Shown: positions 9,169-18,113 of the stretch, piece by piece
Layout: each line of letters starts with the position of its first letter
Numbering within the stretch: the stretch's first letter is position 1
NCBI GenBank assembly: GCA_029558635.1
Contig: JAKQEE010000052.1
Span: 268,860 to 332,859, forward strand
DNA length: 64,000 bases
Source: Pseudomonadota bacterium
Lineage (GTDB): Bacteria > Pseudomonadota > Alphaproteobacteria > Micavibrionales > Micavibrionaceae
Direction of reading: 5' to 3'
Made by a program: the position numbers and the translations under genes
The notes under the pieces: generated by a model
Database searches by the model: none
Told to the model about the DNA's origin: nothing
What the model saw: the letters and a program-made list of their open reading frames with translations, nothing else

Positions 9169-9487
9169 GGGACCAGATTACAAAAAGCAGACATCTACTA
9201 TTTCGGCGGTGCGGGCATTTGAAATTTTGCAAACCGGAGGTTTTTCTGTTGCAACCTATACAGAGGTTCCAGAAATTAAAAAAGCCTATCGCAAAGACGT
9301 TATGTCTGCGCGCAGAAAATTCGGGGAGAATGCGGCCATCAGTGCAACAGGCCGCAGTGTTACAATGCTTGGTCCTCATGCCGAGACGGGGCGTCGGGTC
9401 GAGGTGATTGTTCCCCTTGAGGATATGCTTGGCCATGGGGCGTTGGAGGCTCTTGAGAGCAAGACCGGCTTGCGCTTTGAAAACTGA
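9161..9487 (+). CDS. Small protein of unknown function, coupled to rlmN
   Basis: A 108-residue protein. The ATG at 9161 is preceded by AGAGAAAGAGAGG and lies inside the end of rlmN (8-base overlap), so the two are probably translationally coupled; a longer frame from 9044 would run deep into rlmN and is not preferred. No signal peptide or membrane segment. It is Lys/Arg-rich at the N-terminus and ends in a short beta/alpha pattern ([22 protein letters not shown]). No family recognised. A role with RlmN is only a guess from position. Confidence 0.7.
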   Translation: MSKGPDYKKQTSTISAVRAFEILQTGGFSVATYTEVPEIKKAYRKDVMSARRKFGENAAISATGRSVTMLGPHAETGRRVEVIVPLEDMLGHGALEALESKTGLRFEN

Positions 9488-9600
9488 ATTTTTCTGATTC
9501 TGAAAAAAACCTCTTGATTTATTTTTATGACAAGATAAAGCTCCGTGTTCTGGGGATCGTAATAGAACAATATTTTTGATTTAAACCAAGGAGTGTGTCG

Positions 9601-9807
9601 ATGGGTTTTGGAATGGTTCAGGATGAAGCGCGGGGATTAAAACACCTTGAGTCCATGGGGATTGCCGTGGCCGAGCAGAATTTGTCCGGTGAAGTAAAGG
9701 CCATGAATTTATGTCGTGCGTTCAGAGCAGGATGTCACGAGCATATGCGGCCTTCGTCGGGAATATTGAGGATATGGCCGCAGGCCTTACAATGCACGGC
9801 GTCCTGA
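9601..9807 (+). CDS. Doubtful small ORF with strong ribosome site
   Basis: AAGGAG lies seven bases before an ATG that opens a 68-residue frame. The first 45 codons read like a soluble protein. The last 24 lie antisense to the end of the channel gene on the other strand and look non-native. Either a short real gene with an odd tail or the remnant of a longer one cut by rearrangement. An in-frame GTG at 9595 is too close to the Shine-Dalgarno sequence. Confidence 0.35.
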   Translation: MGFGMVQDEARGLKHLESMGIAVAEQNLSGEVKAMNLCRAFRAGCHEHMRPSSGILRIWPQALQCTAS

Positions 9808-10511
9808 TCGTGCAAATAGAGGCCGCATTGCGGGCACTGGAAGCGGACCTTGTGCGGGCGGAAAATCGTCTGGATCAGGCGGATAAATAACGATACGCCG
9901 AAAATCATGATGATGATCGAGATGGCTTTGCCGATCGTTCCGTTTAATGTGATGTCCCCGAATCCGGTCGTGGTCAACGTTGTTACGGTGAAGTACATGG
10001 CATCGACAAAGTTATCGATGTTCGGGTTGTGATCGACTTGCGATACATAGACCAGTTCGGTCATCACAAAAATAAACAGCAAAAGGTTGGTAACGCTCAG
10101 GACAATATCTTCGTGCCGAACAAAAAAGGGAAAATCTTCGCGTAGGCGTTTGAGAAGAACATAGGAGCGGAGCAGGCGTACCACCCGCGCGGCGCGCAGA
10201 AACGCCAGACTTTCACCGATCAATGGGGCGAGGAAAGACAGGATGACGGCCAGATCAAAGATATTTAGCGGCGCAAAGACAAACGCCCCTTTGTGCTTGG
10301 CGATGGCAAAGCGCGCCGAGTAATCCAGCAGGATGTACATCCCAAAAACGAAATCCAGTATTTCGATCACGGTGTGTCCGTGATAGAACGTCGAGATGAC
10401 CAGAAAAAGCAGGGTTAGAGAGTCCAGCCCCAATAGCAGATAATGAAAACGATGCGCGCGCGGCGTATCGTTTTCGTAGAGTTCCGTCAAAAGGGGTAGA
10501 ATTCGATTCAT
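9735..10511 (-). CDS. Voltage-gated-type potassium channel with C-terminal zinc ribbon
   Basis: A 258-residue ion-channel protein of the inner membrane. Hydrophobic segments S1-S4 fill about residues 25-140, with an arginine-rich S4-like stretch FLRAARVVRLLRSYVLLKRLR, then S5, the pore loop with selectivity filter TTTGFGD near 200, and S6. After S6 comes a short cytoplasmic tail with two CxxC pairs (CPQCG and CKACGH), a probable zinc ribbon. The start at 10511 avoids overlap with the antiporter gene; a longer frame begins at 10568. Last gene of a CBS-antiporter-channel operon. Confidence 0.88.
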   Translation of the reverse strand: MNRILPLLTELYENDTPRAHRFHYLLLGLDSLTLLFLVISTFYHGHTVIEILDFVFGMYILLDYSARFAIAKHKGAFVFAPLNIFDLAVILSFLAPLIGESLAFLRAARVVRLLRSYVLLKRLREDFPFFVRHEDIVLSVTNLLLFIFVMTELVYVSQVDHNPNIDNFVDAMYFTVTTLTTTGFGDITLNGTIGKAISIIIMIFGVSLFIRLIQTIFRPHKVRFQCPQCGLYLHDQDAVHCKACGHILNIPDEGRICS

Positions 10512-10530
10512 GCCCTTGATTCTAGCAGAT

Positions 10531-11859
10531 TTACTCGAAGTAGACCAGCAGCAGATAGATGTTGGCAACGACGATCGTCACCATAGTTAGCGGAAGGCCG
10601 ACTATGAAGTATTTGACGAACGAGATCGGATGACCTGCGCGATCTGCAAAGGAGGCCACCATGACGTTGGCGCTGGCGCCGATCAATGTACCGTTGCCGC
10701 CCAGACAGGCGCCCAAGACCAAGCTCCACCAGAGCGGGTTCAGAGCTTCGCCGTGACCGAAGGTTTCGCCCATATTCTCGATGATCGGGATCATGGTCGC
10801 AACGAACGGGATGTTGTTCACGAAAGCCGAGAAGAAGGTCGAGGCCCACAGGATCACCATACCGGTTTTTGTGAAGTCGCCTTGGGTGACTTCGGTAATC
10901 ATGTTGGCGGCGAGGCCTAGAAGACCTGTGTGTTCCAAGCTGGCAACCACGACGAACAAGCCGAGGAAGAAGAAGATGGTGTCCCATTCGACTTCGTGGA
11001 ATGCTTCATGGGCTTTCTTGTTTTTCTCGGACAGGTTGTGACCAAAGCCGTCGAGGAACATCAGCAAAGCTGCGCCAGCCATTGCGGTTGTTCCGGTCTC
11101 GATGTGCAGGAAGTTGTGGCCTAGTGTAAAGCCCGCCAGAACCAGTCCCAGAGTGATAAAAGATTTAACCAGCAGGGTATGGTTTTTCAGCGACTTGGCC
11201 GGTTCGTATCGCAATAGGTGAGCGCGGGCGCGCATTGAGGTGGTCAGATGGCGACCCCAGAAGAAGTCAAACACGCCGAGCAGTACGAAAATGGTAATCA
11301 GGATTACCGGACCCATATTGACGAGGAAATCCATAAAACTCAACCCTACCGCAGAACCGATCAGGATGTTGGGTGGGTCACCGATCAGGGTGGCTGTACC
11401 GCCGACATTCGAGAAGACAATCTGAGCCAGCAGGAACGGGAAAGCTTTGAGTTTGAGCTGTTCGGTCAACAGGATAACGATTGGGACGATCAGCATGACC
11501 GTGGTGACGTTATCGAGAAACGCGGAGAAAACAGCGGTAATCAACGACAAGACTGCGAGCAATCCGCGCGGGGAGGCGCGTACCGATTTGGCCGCGACGA
11601 TGGCGACATATTGGAATATCCCCGTTTCCTTCATAATGCCAACGATGATCATCATGCCGATCAGAAGGAAGAGGGTATTGAAGTCGATGGCGTCGATGGC
11701 TTGTTCCTGATTTAAAAGTCCAAACAGAATTGCCAAAGACGAGGCCACGAGCGCGATGACCGCTTGATTCATTTTCTCGGCTATGATGACCGCGTAAACG
11801 AGGCCCATAATGGCTAAAGCGAGATATTGGGCGGGAATGCCCAGAATTACGTCATGCAT
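10531..11859 (-). CDS. ArsB/NhaD-family ion transporter
   Basis: A 442-residue polytopic inner-membrane protein with about 11-12 hydrophobic segments. It belongs to the ion-transporter superfamily that includes NhaD Na+/H+ antiporters and ArsB arsenite permeases. Paired half-motifs are visible: SAFLDNVTTVMLIVPI near residue 115 and SAFVNNIPFVATMIPI near 355, plus NVGGTATLIGDPPNI and GGNGTLIGASANVM. These Asn/Asp-rich breaks form the substrate site in the family. No arsR or arsC gene is nearby, and the neighbours (CBS protein, K+ channel) favour a sodium or proton role over arsenite; that is inference. Confidence 0.85.
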   Translation of the reverse strand: MHDVILGIPAQYLALAIMGLVYAVIIAEKMNQAVIALVASSLAILFGLLNQEQAIDAIDFNTLFLLIGMMIIVGIMKETGIFQYVAIVAAKSVRASPRGLLAVLSLITAVFSAFLDNVTTVMLIVPIVILLTEQLKLKAFPFLLAQIVFSNVGGTATLIGDPPNILIGSAVGLSFMDFLVNMGPVILITIFVLLGVFDFFWGRHLTTSMRARAHLLRYEPAKSLKNHTLLVKSFITLGLVLAGFTLGHNFLHIETGTTAMAGAALLMFLDGFGHNLSEKNKKAHEAFHEVEWDTIFFFLGLFVVVASLEHTGLLGLAANMITEVTQGDFTKTGMVILWASTFFSAFVNNIPFVATMIPIIENMGETFGHGEALNPLWWSLVLGACLGGNGTLIGASANVMVASFADRAGHPISFVKYFIVGLPLTMVTIVVANIYLLLVYFE

Positions 11860-11889
11860 TTTGATTACCCTTTATTACTTTAGTGAGTT

Positions 11890-12378
11890 TTATTTCTTTT
11901 CTTCGTGTTCGATTTCGGCAAGAATTTCATGGAGACGATGCAAGCAGGATTGCTCCGAAACCAGACCAACAAATTTTTGCGTGCGTTCGTCAACAACGGG
12001 CAAAGGGCTGCCATATTTATGGAGGCGACGCATGACTTCGAGCATCGGTGTGTCAGGATGCAGCAGGAAGTCTTCAATTTCCTGATTCATATGATTGCGA
12101 ACGAGCTGAGGGCCAATCTTGCGGATTTTTTTTGCCGCACCGGGAGATCCTCCAACTAGAAAATCAAGATCCATCAAGCCATCTTCGATCTGGGCGGCCA
12201 TAGGCAACAAATCTTCCATGAGGCAGCTGAGACCGAACATACCCACGACTTTGCCGTTCGTGTCAATGACAGGAGCGGTACGAAAATGCCCGGCGACGAG
12301 AGTTTCCAGTGCCGATTTGACTGATTGATCAGGTGTCAGGTTGGTGGGGTTGGGGATCAGAGCCTCGCTCGCAGACAT
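11890..12378 (-). CDS. CBS-domain protein
   Basis: A 162-residue cytosolic protein made of two CBS motifs: TPDQSVKSALETLVAGHFRTAPVIDTNG near residues 18-45, then HPDTPMLEVMRRL and SPLPVVDE near 108-132. The two are split by a helical insert around residue 70. CBS pairs bind adenine nucleotides and often gate transporters. It is the first gene of the unit with the antiporter (30-base gap) and the channel (19-base gap after the antiporter), so it may sense energy or nucleotide state for one of them. Confidence 0.85.
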   Translation of the reverse strand: MSASEALIPNPTNLTPDQSVKSALETLVAGHFRTAPVIDTNGKVVGMFGLSCLMEDLLPMAAQIEDGLMDLDFLVGGSPGAAKKIRKIGPQLVRNHMNQEIEDFLLHPDTPMLEVMRRLHKYGSPLPVVDERTQKFVGLVSEQSCLHRLHEILAEIEHEEKK

Positions 12379-12561
12379 GATGTATATGTTCCTGGTTTTG
12401 TTGTTTTGTATGGTGTTCCGGTCCGCCGCAATGCCGCATTTCGGTTAAAACGGGGGGAACCTATGCCCGTTCTACTGGGGTTGCAAGCAGAAAAATTACA
12501 AAAAGGCAAAAAAGCGGGGGGCATTTTGTCGCTTTTCGGTGTGGGGAAGGGTAAAAAATAT

Positions 12562-12589
12562 TTGACAACGGGGCCAGAATCCTTATAGT
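12562..12589 (+). promoter_or_regulatory. Probable rpsD promoter
   Basis: TTGACA and TATAGT with a 16-base spacer, close to the consensus for a housekeeping sigma factor, which fits a ribosomal-protein gene. It leaves a leader of about 110 bases before rpsD. That leader is GC-rich and can form local hairpins but matches no regulatory RNA I know. The rest of the 12379-12707 gap shows no gene. Confidence 0.7.
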
Positions 12590-12707
12590 CCGCCGCATTC
12601 CCGAGAAGTTCTCCGTTGTGGAGGCGTTGGGCGGGGCCGCTTGCGGGCCTGTTTCAATCCGTGTTCGGCTATCAGGACAATAACAACAAGAAAGAAGGAG
12701 ACTTGCT

Positions 12708-13325
12708 ATGGCTGGAAAGCGTCTTAGCACCAAACACAAAATTGACCGCCGCTTGGGTTGTAACCTGTGGGGGCGCGCCAAATCCCCTTATAACGTTCGT
12801 CAAACCGGCCCAGGACAACACGGTGCAAACCGCGGCAAACCGACTGATTACGGTCTGCAGTTGCGCGCCAAGCAAAAGCTCAAAGGCTATTACGGTTCGA
12901 TCGGCGAGAAAAAATTCCGTGCTTATTACTTTGAAGCTATCCGTCTGAAAGGCGACTCCTCGCAAAACCTGATTGGTTTGCTGGAAAGCCGTCTGGACGC
13001 TGTTTGCTACCGCGCCAAGTTCGTTCCAACCGTTTTCGCCAGCCGCCAGCTGGTTTCCCACGGTCACGTCAAAGTGAACGGTAAACGCGTTAATATTCCT
13101 TCTTACCAAGTCAAAGAAGGTGATGTTATCGAGATCCGCGAGAAATCCCGTAACATGCCGATGGTTATCGCCGCCAAGGATTTGGCCGAACGTGATGTTC
13201 CAGAATATATTTCAGAAGATCCCGCTGGATTCAAAGCGACGTTCGTTCGCGTTCCGAAACTTGAAGACGTTCCTTATCCTGTTCAGATGGAACCGAATCT
13301 GGTTATCGAATATTACAGCCGCTAA
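12708..13325 (+). CDS. rpsD: 30S ribosomal protein S4
   Basis: A 205-residue primary 16S rRNA-binding protein of the small subunit. The N-terminal domain ([24 protein letters not shown]) and the S4 RNA-binding domain ([35 protein letters not shown]) are complete, and length is typical. The N-terminal zinc-type Cys set is missing (only one Cys near residue 19), as in other Zn-independent S4 proteins. An AAGAAGGAG site precedes the ATG. It stands alone, away from other ribosomal genes, as is common in alphaproteobacteria. Confidence 0.98.
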   Translation: MAGKRLSTKHKIDRRLGCNLWGRAKSPYNVRQTGPGQHGANRGKPTDYGLQLRAKQKLKGYYGSIGEKKFRAYYFEAIRLKGDSSQNLIGLLESRLDAVCYRAKFVPTVFASRQLVSHGHVKVNGKRVNIPSYQVKEGDVIEIREKSRNMPMVIAAKDLAERDVPEYISEDPAGFKATFVRVPKLEDVPYPVQMEPNLVIEYYSR

Positions 13326-13341
13326 TTTGTGGCTTTTTCCC

Positions 13342-13369
13342 AAAAACCGCCCGATCAGGGCGGTTTTTT
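13342..13369 (+). terminator. rpsD terminator
   Basis: AAAACCGCCC pairs with GGGCGGTTTT across a GATCA loop and is followed by Ts, starting 17 bases after the rpsD stop. A textbook intrinsic terminator. Confidence 0.92.
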
Positions 13370-13448
13370 AGTGGGTGGTTACTATTTGTTAGGGAAAATA
13401 CGCTAGAGTTTGATTGTTGACATTAGAATAAGCGAGTTTGAGGGTGTG

Positions 13449-13721
13449 ATGGGTACGGTTTTTCAGGATATTTTCGCGTATTACGGACTGGATTGGTTGA
13501 CCATGGTTTTTGGGCTTTCGGGTGGTTATCTGGTGGCTAATCAGAACCCTGTCGGATTTGTCGTTAATTTTGTAGCCAGCATTTGTGCTTTGATCGTTGC
13601 GATTATGTCTAGTCAGTATGGCTTTATTGTCGCCAATATCTTCTTTATGGGGATTGCCATGAAAGGGTACTGGGGGTGGAGTAAGCCTGCAGAGCAGCCC
13701 CAAATTCAGGCTGCCGAGTAG
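13449..13721 (+). CDS. Small inner-membrane protein of unknown function
   Basis: A 90-residue protein with about three hydrophobic segments (residues 12-28, 30-50 and 55-72) and a Trp-rich end (KGYWGWSKP). The ATG at 13449 follows GAGGGTGTG; an upstream TTG at 13410 is less likely. The size and pattern faintly recall PnuC-like small membrane proteins, but no motif decides this. Its stop codon abuts the stop of the convergent methyltransferase gene with no gap. Confidence 0.65.
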   Translation: MGTVFQDIFAYYGLDWLTMVFGLSGGYLVANQNPVGFVVNFVASICALIVAIMSSQYGFIVANIFFMGIAMKGYWGWSKPAEQPQIQAAE

Positions 13722-14525
13722 TTATTCTCCGGACTTCGTCCGTTCACGGATCAGGGCCGAGAGGATGCCGTGCAGAGTGCTGATTTCCTGATCTGTTGGT
13801 TGAGCTCTCTGAAATAATGATCTGATATTTCTTGATATTATATCCTTCATCTCATCCACGCGGTAAAAGCGGGCGGAGAGCAGTTCGCGGTCCAGACGGT
13901 CGAAGAATTCATCAAAAATTTGTGCGGTGGCGGGGTGGCTTTTGCCAGTCGGGAGCTGATTTTCTTCAGCTTTGAACACGAATTGCGACCATTCGTAGGC
14001 CATTAACAGGACGCCTTGGGCCAAATTGAGCGAGGAAAATCCCGGATTGAGCGGAATGGTGATGAGTTTGTGGGCCAGCGCCACATCTTCGTTCGCCAAT
14101 CCTGCGCGTTCAGGGCCAAAGAGAATGGCGATTTTTTGTTCTTTTTCAATATGTTCTCGGACGTCTTTTGCGGCAAATCGGGCGGTCAGGACAGGTTTGA
14201 CCATATCGCGTGCCCTAGCGGTTGTAGCATAAACCGTGTGGCGATCGGCAATCGCTTCGGCGGTTGTTTCAAAAACCTGAACGGGGGGCATCAGGTCCAG
14301 TGCGCCGGAGGAGGTGGCGTCGGCCCGTTCATTCGGCCAGCCGTCGCGCGGAGCCACGATCCGCAGATGGCACAGGCCGCAATTGAGCATGGCGCGGGCT
14401 GCTGCGCCGATATTCTCACCCATTTGCGGGTTCACCAGCACGATCACGGGCTGGGGCGTGTCCGCCAATTCGTGGTTAATAATGGTTTTGTCGGTTCCGG
14501 TCATGGTGTCGTCGCTTATAGCCAA
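13722..14525 (-). CDS. SPOUT-type RNA methyltransferase, TrmJ-like
   Basis: A 267-residue SpoU/TrmH-family enzyme. TrmJ makes 2'-O-methylcytidine or uridine at tRNA position 32. The three family motifs are visible: NIGAAARAMLNCG near residue 40, ILFGPERAGLANEDV near 135 and IPLNPGFSSLNLAQGV near 160; these build the trefoil knot that binds SAM. The spacing and extended C-terminal helix suit TrmJ better than TrmL. An ATG at 14504 (Met8) is an alternative start. Monocistronic, convergent with the small membrane protein. Confidence 0.87.
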   Translation of the reverse strand: MAISDDTMTGTDKTIINHELADTPQPVIVLVNPQMGENIGAAARAMLNCGLCHLRIVAPRDGWPNERADATSSGALDLMPPVQVFETTAEAIADRHTVYATTARARDMVKPVLTARFAAKDVREHIEKEQKIAILFGPERAGLANEDVALAHKLITIPLNPGFSSLNLAQGVLLMAYEWSQFVFKAEENQLPTGKSHPATAQIFDEFFDRLDRELLSARFYRVDEMKDIISRNIRSLFQRAQPTDQEISTLHGILSALIRERTKSGE

Positions 14526-14648
14526 AAGTGAGAAAAATTCAAATTATTCGTTAATATTTCCATAACTAATTTGACAAATCGGGAAATTAATAATATATTA
14601 ACGATACTAGCTGTTTAGAAATTTACTTTTTTCGAGGAAAGGGCTTTG

Positions 14649-14912
14649 ATGATGGGGGCTTTGGCTATGGAGCGTGTTGATCTTGATCCGCGAATTTCTG
14701 AGTCGACTGTGTATGAGTTTGATGTCATTTCTGCGTTTTCCGGTCTTGATACTTCCCGCAAAATGGTGCTGTTTGACCAATTGATGGGGCATCGCGTCAA
14801 TGCCTACCGCAATACGATGAAAACATTCTGGCCCGAATCCACCGAAGATGATGCGCGCAAGCTTGAGATGATGTTGCGTTCGCGCATGAACCGCCTGAAA
14901 ACGGCGATGTGA
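14649..14912 (+). CDS. Small helical protein of unknown function
   Basis: An 87-residue soluble protein with GAGGAAAGG seven bases before an ATG; a second ATG follows directly at 14652 and a TTG precedes at 14646. Mostly alpha-helical and charged, with a basic end (RSRMNRLKTAM). It has its own strong terminator just downstream, so it is an independent unit. Upstream is an AT-rich stretch suited to a promoter. No family recognised. Confidence 0.65.
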   Translation: MMGALAMERVDLDPRISESTVYEFDVISAFSGLDTSRKMVLFDQLMGHRVNAYRNTMKTFWPESTEDDARKLEMMLRSRMNRLKTAM

Positions 14913-14946
14913 TTTTTTAAGTTTCTCCAATTGGTGTTGGTTATTT

Positions 14947-14975
14947 CCCCCGAAGCGTTCTTCGGGGGATTTTTT
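14947..14975 (+). terminator. Intrinsic terminator
   Basis: Perfect 9-bp stem CCCCCGAAG/CTTCGGGGG with a CGTT loop, then A and six Ts. It terminates the 87-residue gene; its T-run reaches into the gltX stop codon on the other strand. Confidence 0.92.
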
Positions 14976-16323
14976 ACGCTGCCTGTTTGGAAAGGCGGGC
15001 TTTGGCTTTCTCCGGTCCGATGAGGGGGAGGAGGTCGCCCAGTTCCGGTCCGTGATCCATTCCGGTCAGGGCTTGGCGCAATGGCATAAAAAGCTCTTTC
15101 CCCTTGCGGCCTGTCGCGGATTTGATCGCATCCGTCCATTGCTTCCACGTCTCAGGAGACCAAGGGGCGGGTGGCATTAGCTCAATGGCTTTGGCGGCGA
15201 AGTCTGTATCGCCCACGATGGGGGCAACAGGGCCGTTGGCAACACTCCACCACTCTTTGATGTCGGTGATTTTCTCCAGATTGGGGCGCACGACCGCCCA
15301 GAATTCTTCGGTGATTTCTTCCAGACCAATTTGTGCCAGACGGATCTTGGCATGGTCGTAATCAAGCCCGTGCAGGATTTTGGAGTTGAGACGGAGGAGT
15401 TCATCTTGATCGAATTTCGGTGTGCCACGCCCGAATTTGGCAAAGTCGAACGATTTAATCAGCGGTGCGTAATCGCTGTAGGCTTCGATCGGATCGGAGG
15501 TTCCGAGACGCGCAAGCAAAGATGAAATAGATAGCGGTTCCAGCCCCACATCGTCGCGGAGTTCGATAATGCTGAGTGCGCCCAAGCGTTTCGAGAGTTT
15601 ACCGCCTTCGGCATCGGAGATCAGCGGCAGGTGCGCGAATTGTGGCGGGGTGACGCCCATGGCGTCAAACATTTGGATGTGCGAGGCGGTGTTCGAGACG
15701 TGATCTTCGCCACGTACCACATGGGTCATGCCAAAGTCTGCGTCGTCAATCACCGAACACAGGTGGTAGAGCGGCGAGCCGTCTTCGCGGATCAACACGG
15801 GATCGGACATATCCTTGCCTTCGAAACGGACTTCCCCGCGGATCATGTCTTGCCATACAATCGGCTGGTCTTTCATCAGGAAGCGCCAGTGCGGTTTGCG
15901 GCCTTCGGCTTCGTATTTCTCTTTTTGCTCGGTGGTGAGTTTCAGGGCGGCACGGTCATAGATCGGCGGCAGACCCTGAGAGAGTTGCGATTTGCGTTTG
16001 AGTGAAAGTTCTTCGGGTGTTTCGTAACACGCGTACAAACGTCCGTCAGCTTTCAACTTGGCAATAACTTCCGAATAGCGGTCCAGCCGTTTGCTTTGGT
16101 GCGCAATCTCGTCCCATGTGATGCCAAGCCATGACAGGCTTTCATAAATGGCCGATTCAAATTCAGGTTTAGACCGTTCCAGATCGGTGTCGTCGATGCG
16201 CAGCAGATAAAAGCCGTTCATGTGTTTGGCAAAGAGCCATGTAATAAGGGCGGTGCGGACGTTACCAATGTGTAACATGCCGGTGGGAGAGGGTGCAAAA
16301 CGAACGCGAATTGTATGGGTCAT
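14974..16323 (-). CDS. gltX: Glutamyl-tRNA synthetase
   Basis: A 449-residue class I synthetase that charges tRNA-Glu (and often tRNA-Gln in bacteria lacking GlnRS). The HIGH-type motif is HIGNVRTALITWLFA near residue 18, followed by FYLLRIDDTDLERS; the KMSKS-type loop is GGKLSKR near residue 240. The C-terminal anticodon-binding part is complete. Alphaproteobacteria often hold two gltX copies, so this may be one of a pair. An inverted-repeat element lies just upstream. Confidence 0.95.
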   Translation of the reverse strand: MTHTIRVRFAPSPTGMLHIGNVRTALITWLFAKHMNGFYLLRIDDTDLERSKPEFESAIYESLSWLGITWDEIAHQSKRLDRYSEVIAKLKADGRLYACYETPEELSLKRKSQLSQGLPPIYDRAALKLTTEQKEKYEAEGRKPHWRFLMKDQPIVWQDMIRGEVRFEGKDMSDPVLIREDGSPLYHLCSVIDDADFGMTHVVRGEDHVSNTASHIQMFDAMGVTPPQFAHLPLISDAEGGKLSKRLGALSIIELRDDVGLEPLSISSLLARLGTSDPIEAYSDYAPLIKSFDFAKFGRGTPKFDQDELLRLNSKILHGLDYDHAKIRLAQIGLEEITEEFWAVVRPNLEKITDIKEWWSVANGPVAPIVGDTDFAAKAIELMPPAPWSPETWKQWTDAIKSATGRKGKELFMPLRQALTGMDHGPELGDLLPLIGPEKAKARLSKQAA

Positions 16324-16377
16324 GATGGGTTGTTCTAGCGGGTTTTTCGGGGGTTTTCAATGAGAATGTGAAAGCCA

Positions 16378-16535
16378 CTCTCCCCTTGAGGGAGAGGGAT
16401 ACCGGAACTTGTCTCACCGAAGGTGAACTAGTGGAGGTTGGGTGAGGGGATGTCGGAATTTAACACCCCCTCACCCAGCTTCGACTAACTCGCTATGCTC
16501 GTAAGTCTTCGCAACCCTCTCCCTCAAGGGGAGAG
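16378..16535. repeat. REP/MITE-like inverted-repeat element
   Basis: Perfect 21-bp terminal arms (16378-16398 and 16515-16535, beginning CTCTCCCCTTGAGG) enclose a second perfect 10-bp inverted repeat GGGTGAGGGG/CCCCTCACCC (16440-16449, 16467-16476). No ORF. It lies between the nadE stop and gltX, both on the minus strand. Similar CTCTCCC-rich palindromes are dispersed in many proteobacterial genomes (general recollection); only one copy is seen here. Confidence 0.8.
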
Positions 16536-16542
16536 GGAGCTG

Positions 16543-18105
16543 TTATTTATATCCATTCGCAATCGGGTAACGGCGTTCCCTTGCGAAGGCGCGGGTGGTG
16601 ATTTTGGCGCCGGGGGCTGATTGCTGACGTTTATATTGAGCGATTTTGAGGAGGTGAGCCACTTTTTCGACCGTTTCCTTGCCAAATCCCTGATCGATGA
16701 TTTCTTTCGGGGAGAGGTCGTGTTCGATCAGGCGTTCCAGAATGCCGTCCAGAATGTCGTAAGGCGGCAGGCTGTCTTGATCGGTCTGGTTCGGGCGAAG
16801 CTCGGCTGTCGGTTTCTTGGTGATGATGTTTTGCGGGATTTTATCGCCGTGTGTTTCGTTGTACCAGTCGCAGACTTTATAAACCTGAATCTTGTACATG
16901 TCTTTGAGCGGGTTATATCCACCGCACATATCACCGTAGAGGGTTGCGTATCCTGTGGCCATCTCGGACTTGTTGCCGGTGGTGACAACCATCGCGCCTG
17001 TCATGTTAGACTTGGTCATGAGGGTGAGGCCGCGCAAGCGCGATTGCAAATTTTCGTGCGCAAGACCCGACGTTTCAGGTTGGTCTTTTACAAATGCATC
17101 GACCATGGTCGCAATCGAAATTATTTCATAGGAAATGTCGAGGCGTTTGGCGCAGTCGGCTGCATCATCCAGACTTTCCTGTGAGGTGAAGTGCGAAGGC
17201 ATCATAATGGCGTGGACGTTATTTGCGCCCAATGCTTCGACGGCAATCGCCGCGGCAAGTGCGCTGTCTATTCCGCCGGAAAGACCGATTAGAACCTGTT
17301 TCTGTCCTGTTTTGCGCATGTAGTCTTTGAGGCCCAGCGTGGCGGCCATGAAGATTTGTTCTTCGGCTTCCGGTTGAGGATGGTGTGCGCTATTTTGTGA
17401 CAGAATATCTTCTTTAAAGGGTTTTGCTTGGCTGGTTATATTTCCTTCTTTGTCCATGATAAAAGACGAGCCGTCATAAATCACGTCGTCTTGGCCGCCG
17501 ATCTGGTTCACGTAGAGCAGGGGCAGACCCGTTTCCGCGACACGAGCACGGGCTTGGGTCAGGCGGCGGTTGTGTTTGCCGATTTCAAACGGGCTGCCGT
17601 GCAGAGAGACCAGAATTTCTGCGCCGTTGTCTTTGAGCTTACTGGCGACATCGGGAAACCACATATCTTCGCAGACCAGAACACCCAGCTTTTGCCCCAT
17701 AAATTCGATGGAGGCAAAATCTTTGGCGGAGACAAAATATCTTTTTTCATCGAATACGCCGTAATTGGGGAGGTGGTGTTTGGCGGTCTGGCCGATAATT
17801 TTGCCACCGCCGATCAGAAGAGCCGCGTTATAAAGCTGGCCGTTTATATCCTGCGGCGTGCCGATTAGAATTGCCGATTTTTTTGTTTTGCTGAATTCCA
17901 TCAGTTGTTCGACGCGATTTTCCGTGTCCCTGATGAATTGCTTGTTGTGGAGCAAATCTTCGGGCGGATATCCGGTCGTGACCAGTTCAGGAAAAACGAT
18001 CAAATCGCTGGTGGTGTCGTGTTCGGTCCACACGCGTTCAATCATATCCAGATTATAGTCCAGATCGCCAACGGTGGGATTGACCTGTGCCAGTGTGATG
18101 CGCAT
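16543..18105 (-). CDS. nadE: Glutamine-dependent NAD+ synthetase
   Basis: A 520-residue two-domain enzyme of the last step of NAD synthesis. The N-terminal nitrilase-type glutaminase has its Glu in VFPELVTTGYPPEDLL (Glu40), a Lys in AKHHLPNYG near 107 and the nucleophile Cys in GVLVCEDMWFP near 145. The C-terminal synthetase has the ATP-pyrophosphatase P-loop GLSGGIDSALAAAI near residue 285 and the GNKSEMATGYATLYGDMCG region. Shorter than the actinobacterial form. Nine bases separate it from aroG upstream, so the two may be cotranscribed. Confidence 0.95.
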   Translation of the reverse strand: MRITLAQVNPTVGDLDYNLDMIERVWTEHDTTSDLIVFPELVTTGYPPEDLLHNKQFIRDTENRVEQLMEFSKTKKSAILIGTPQDINGQLYNAALLIGGGKIIGQTAKHHLPNYGVFDEKRYFVSAKDFASIEFMGQKLGVLVCEDMWFPDVASKLKDNGAEILVSLHGSPFEIGKHNRRLTQARARVAETGLPLLYVNQIGGQDDVIYDGSSFIMDKEGNITSQAKPFKEDILSQNSAHHPQPEAEEQIFMAATLGLKDYMRKTGQKQVLIGLSGGIDSALAAAIAVEALGANNVHAIMMPSHFTSQESLDDAADCAKRLDISYEIISIATMVDAFVKDQPETSGLAHENLQSRLRGLTLMTKSNMTGAMVVTTGNKSEMATGYATLYGDMCGGYNPLKDMYKIQVYKVCDWYNETHGDKIPQNIITKKPTAELRPNQTDQDSLPPYDILDGILERLIEHDLSPKEIIDQGFGKETVEKVAHLLKIAQYKRQQSAPGAKITTRAFARERRYPIANGYK

Positions 18106-18113
18106 CGTCTTCT

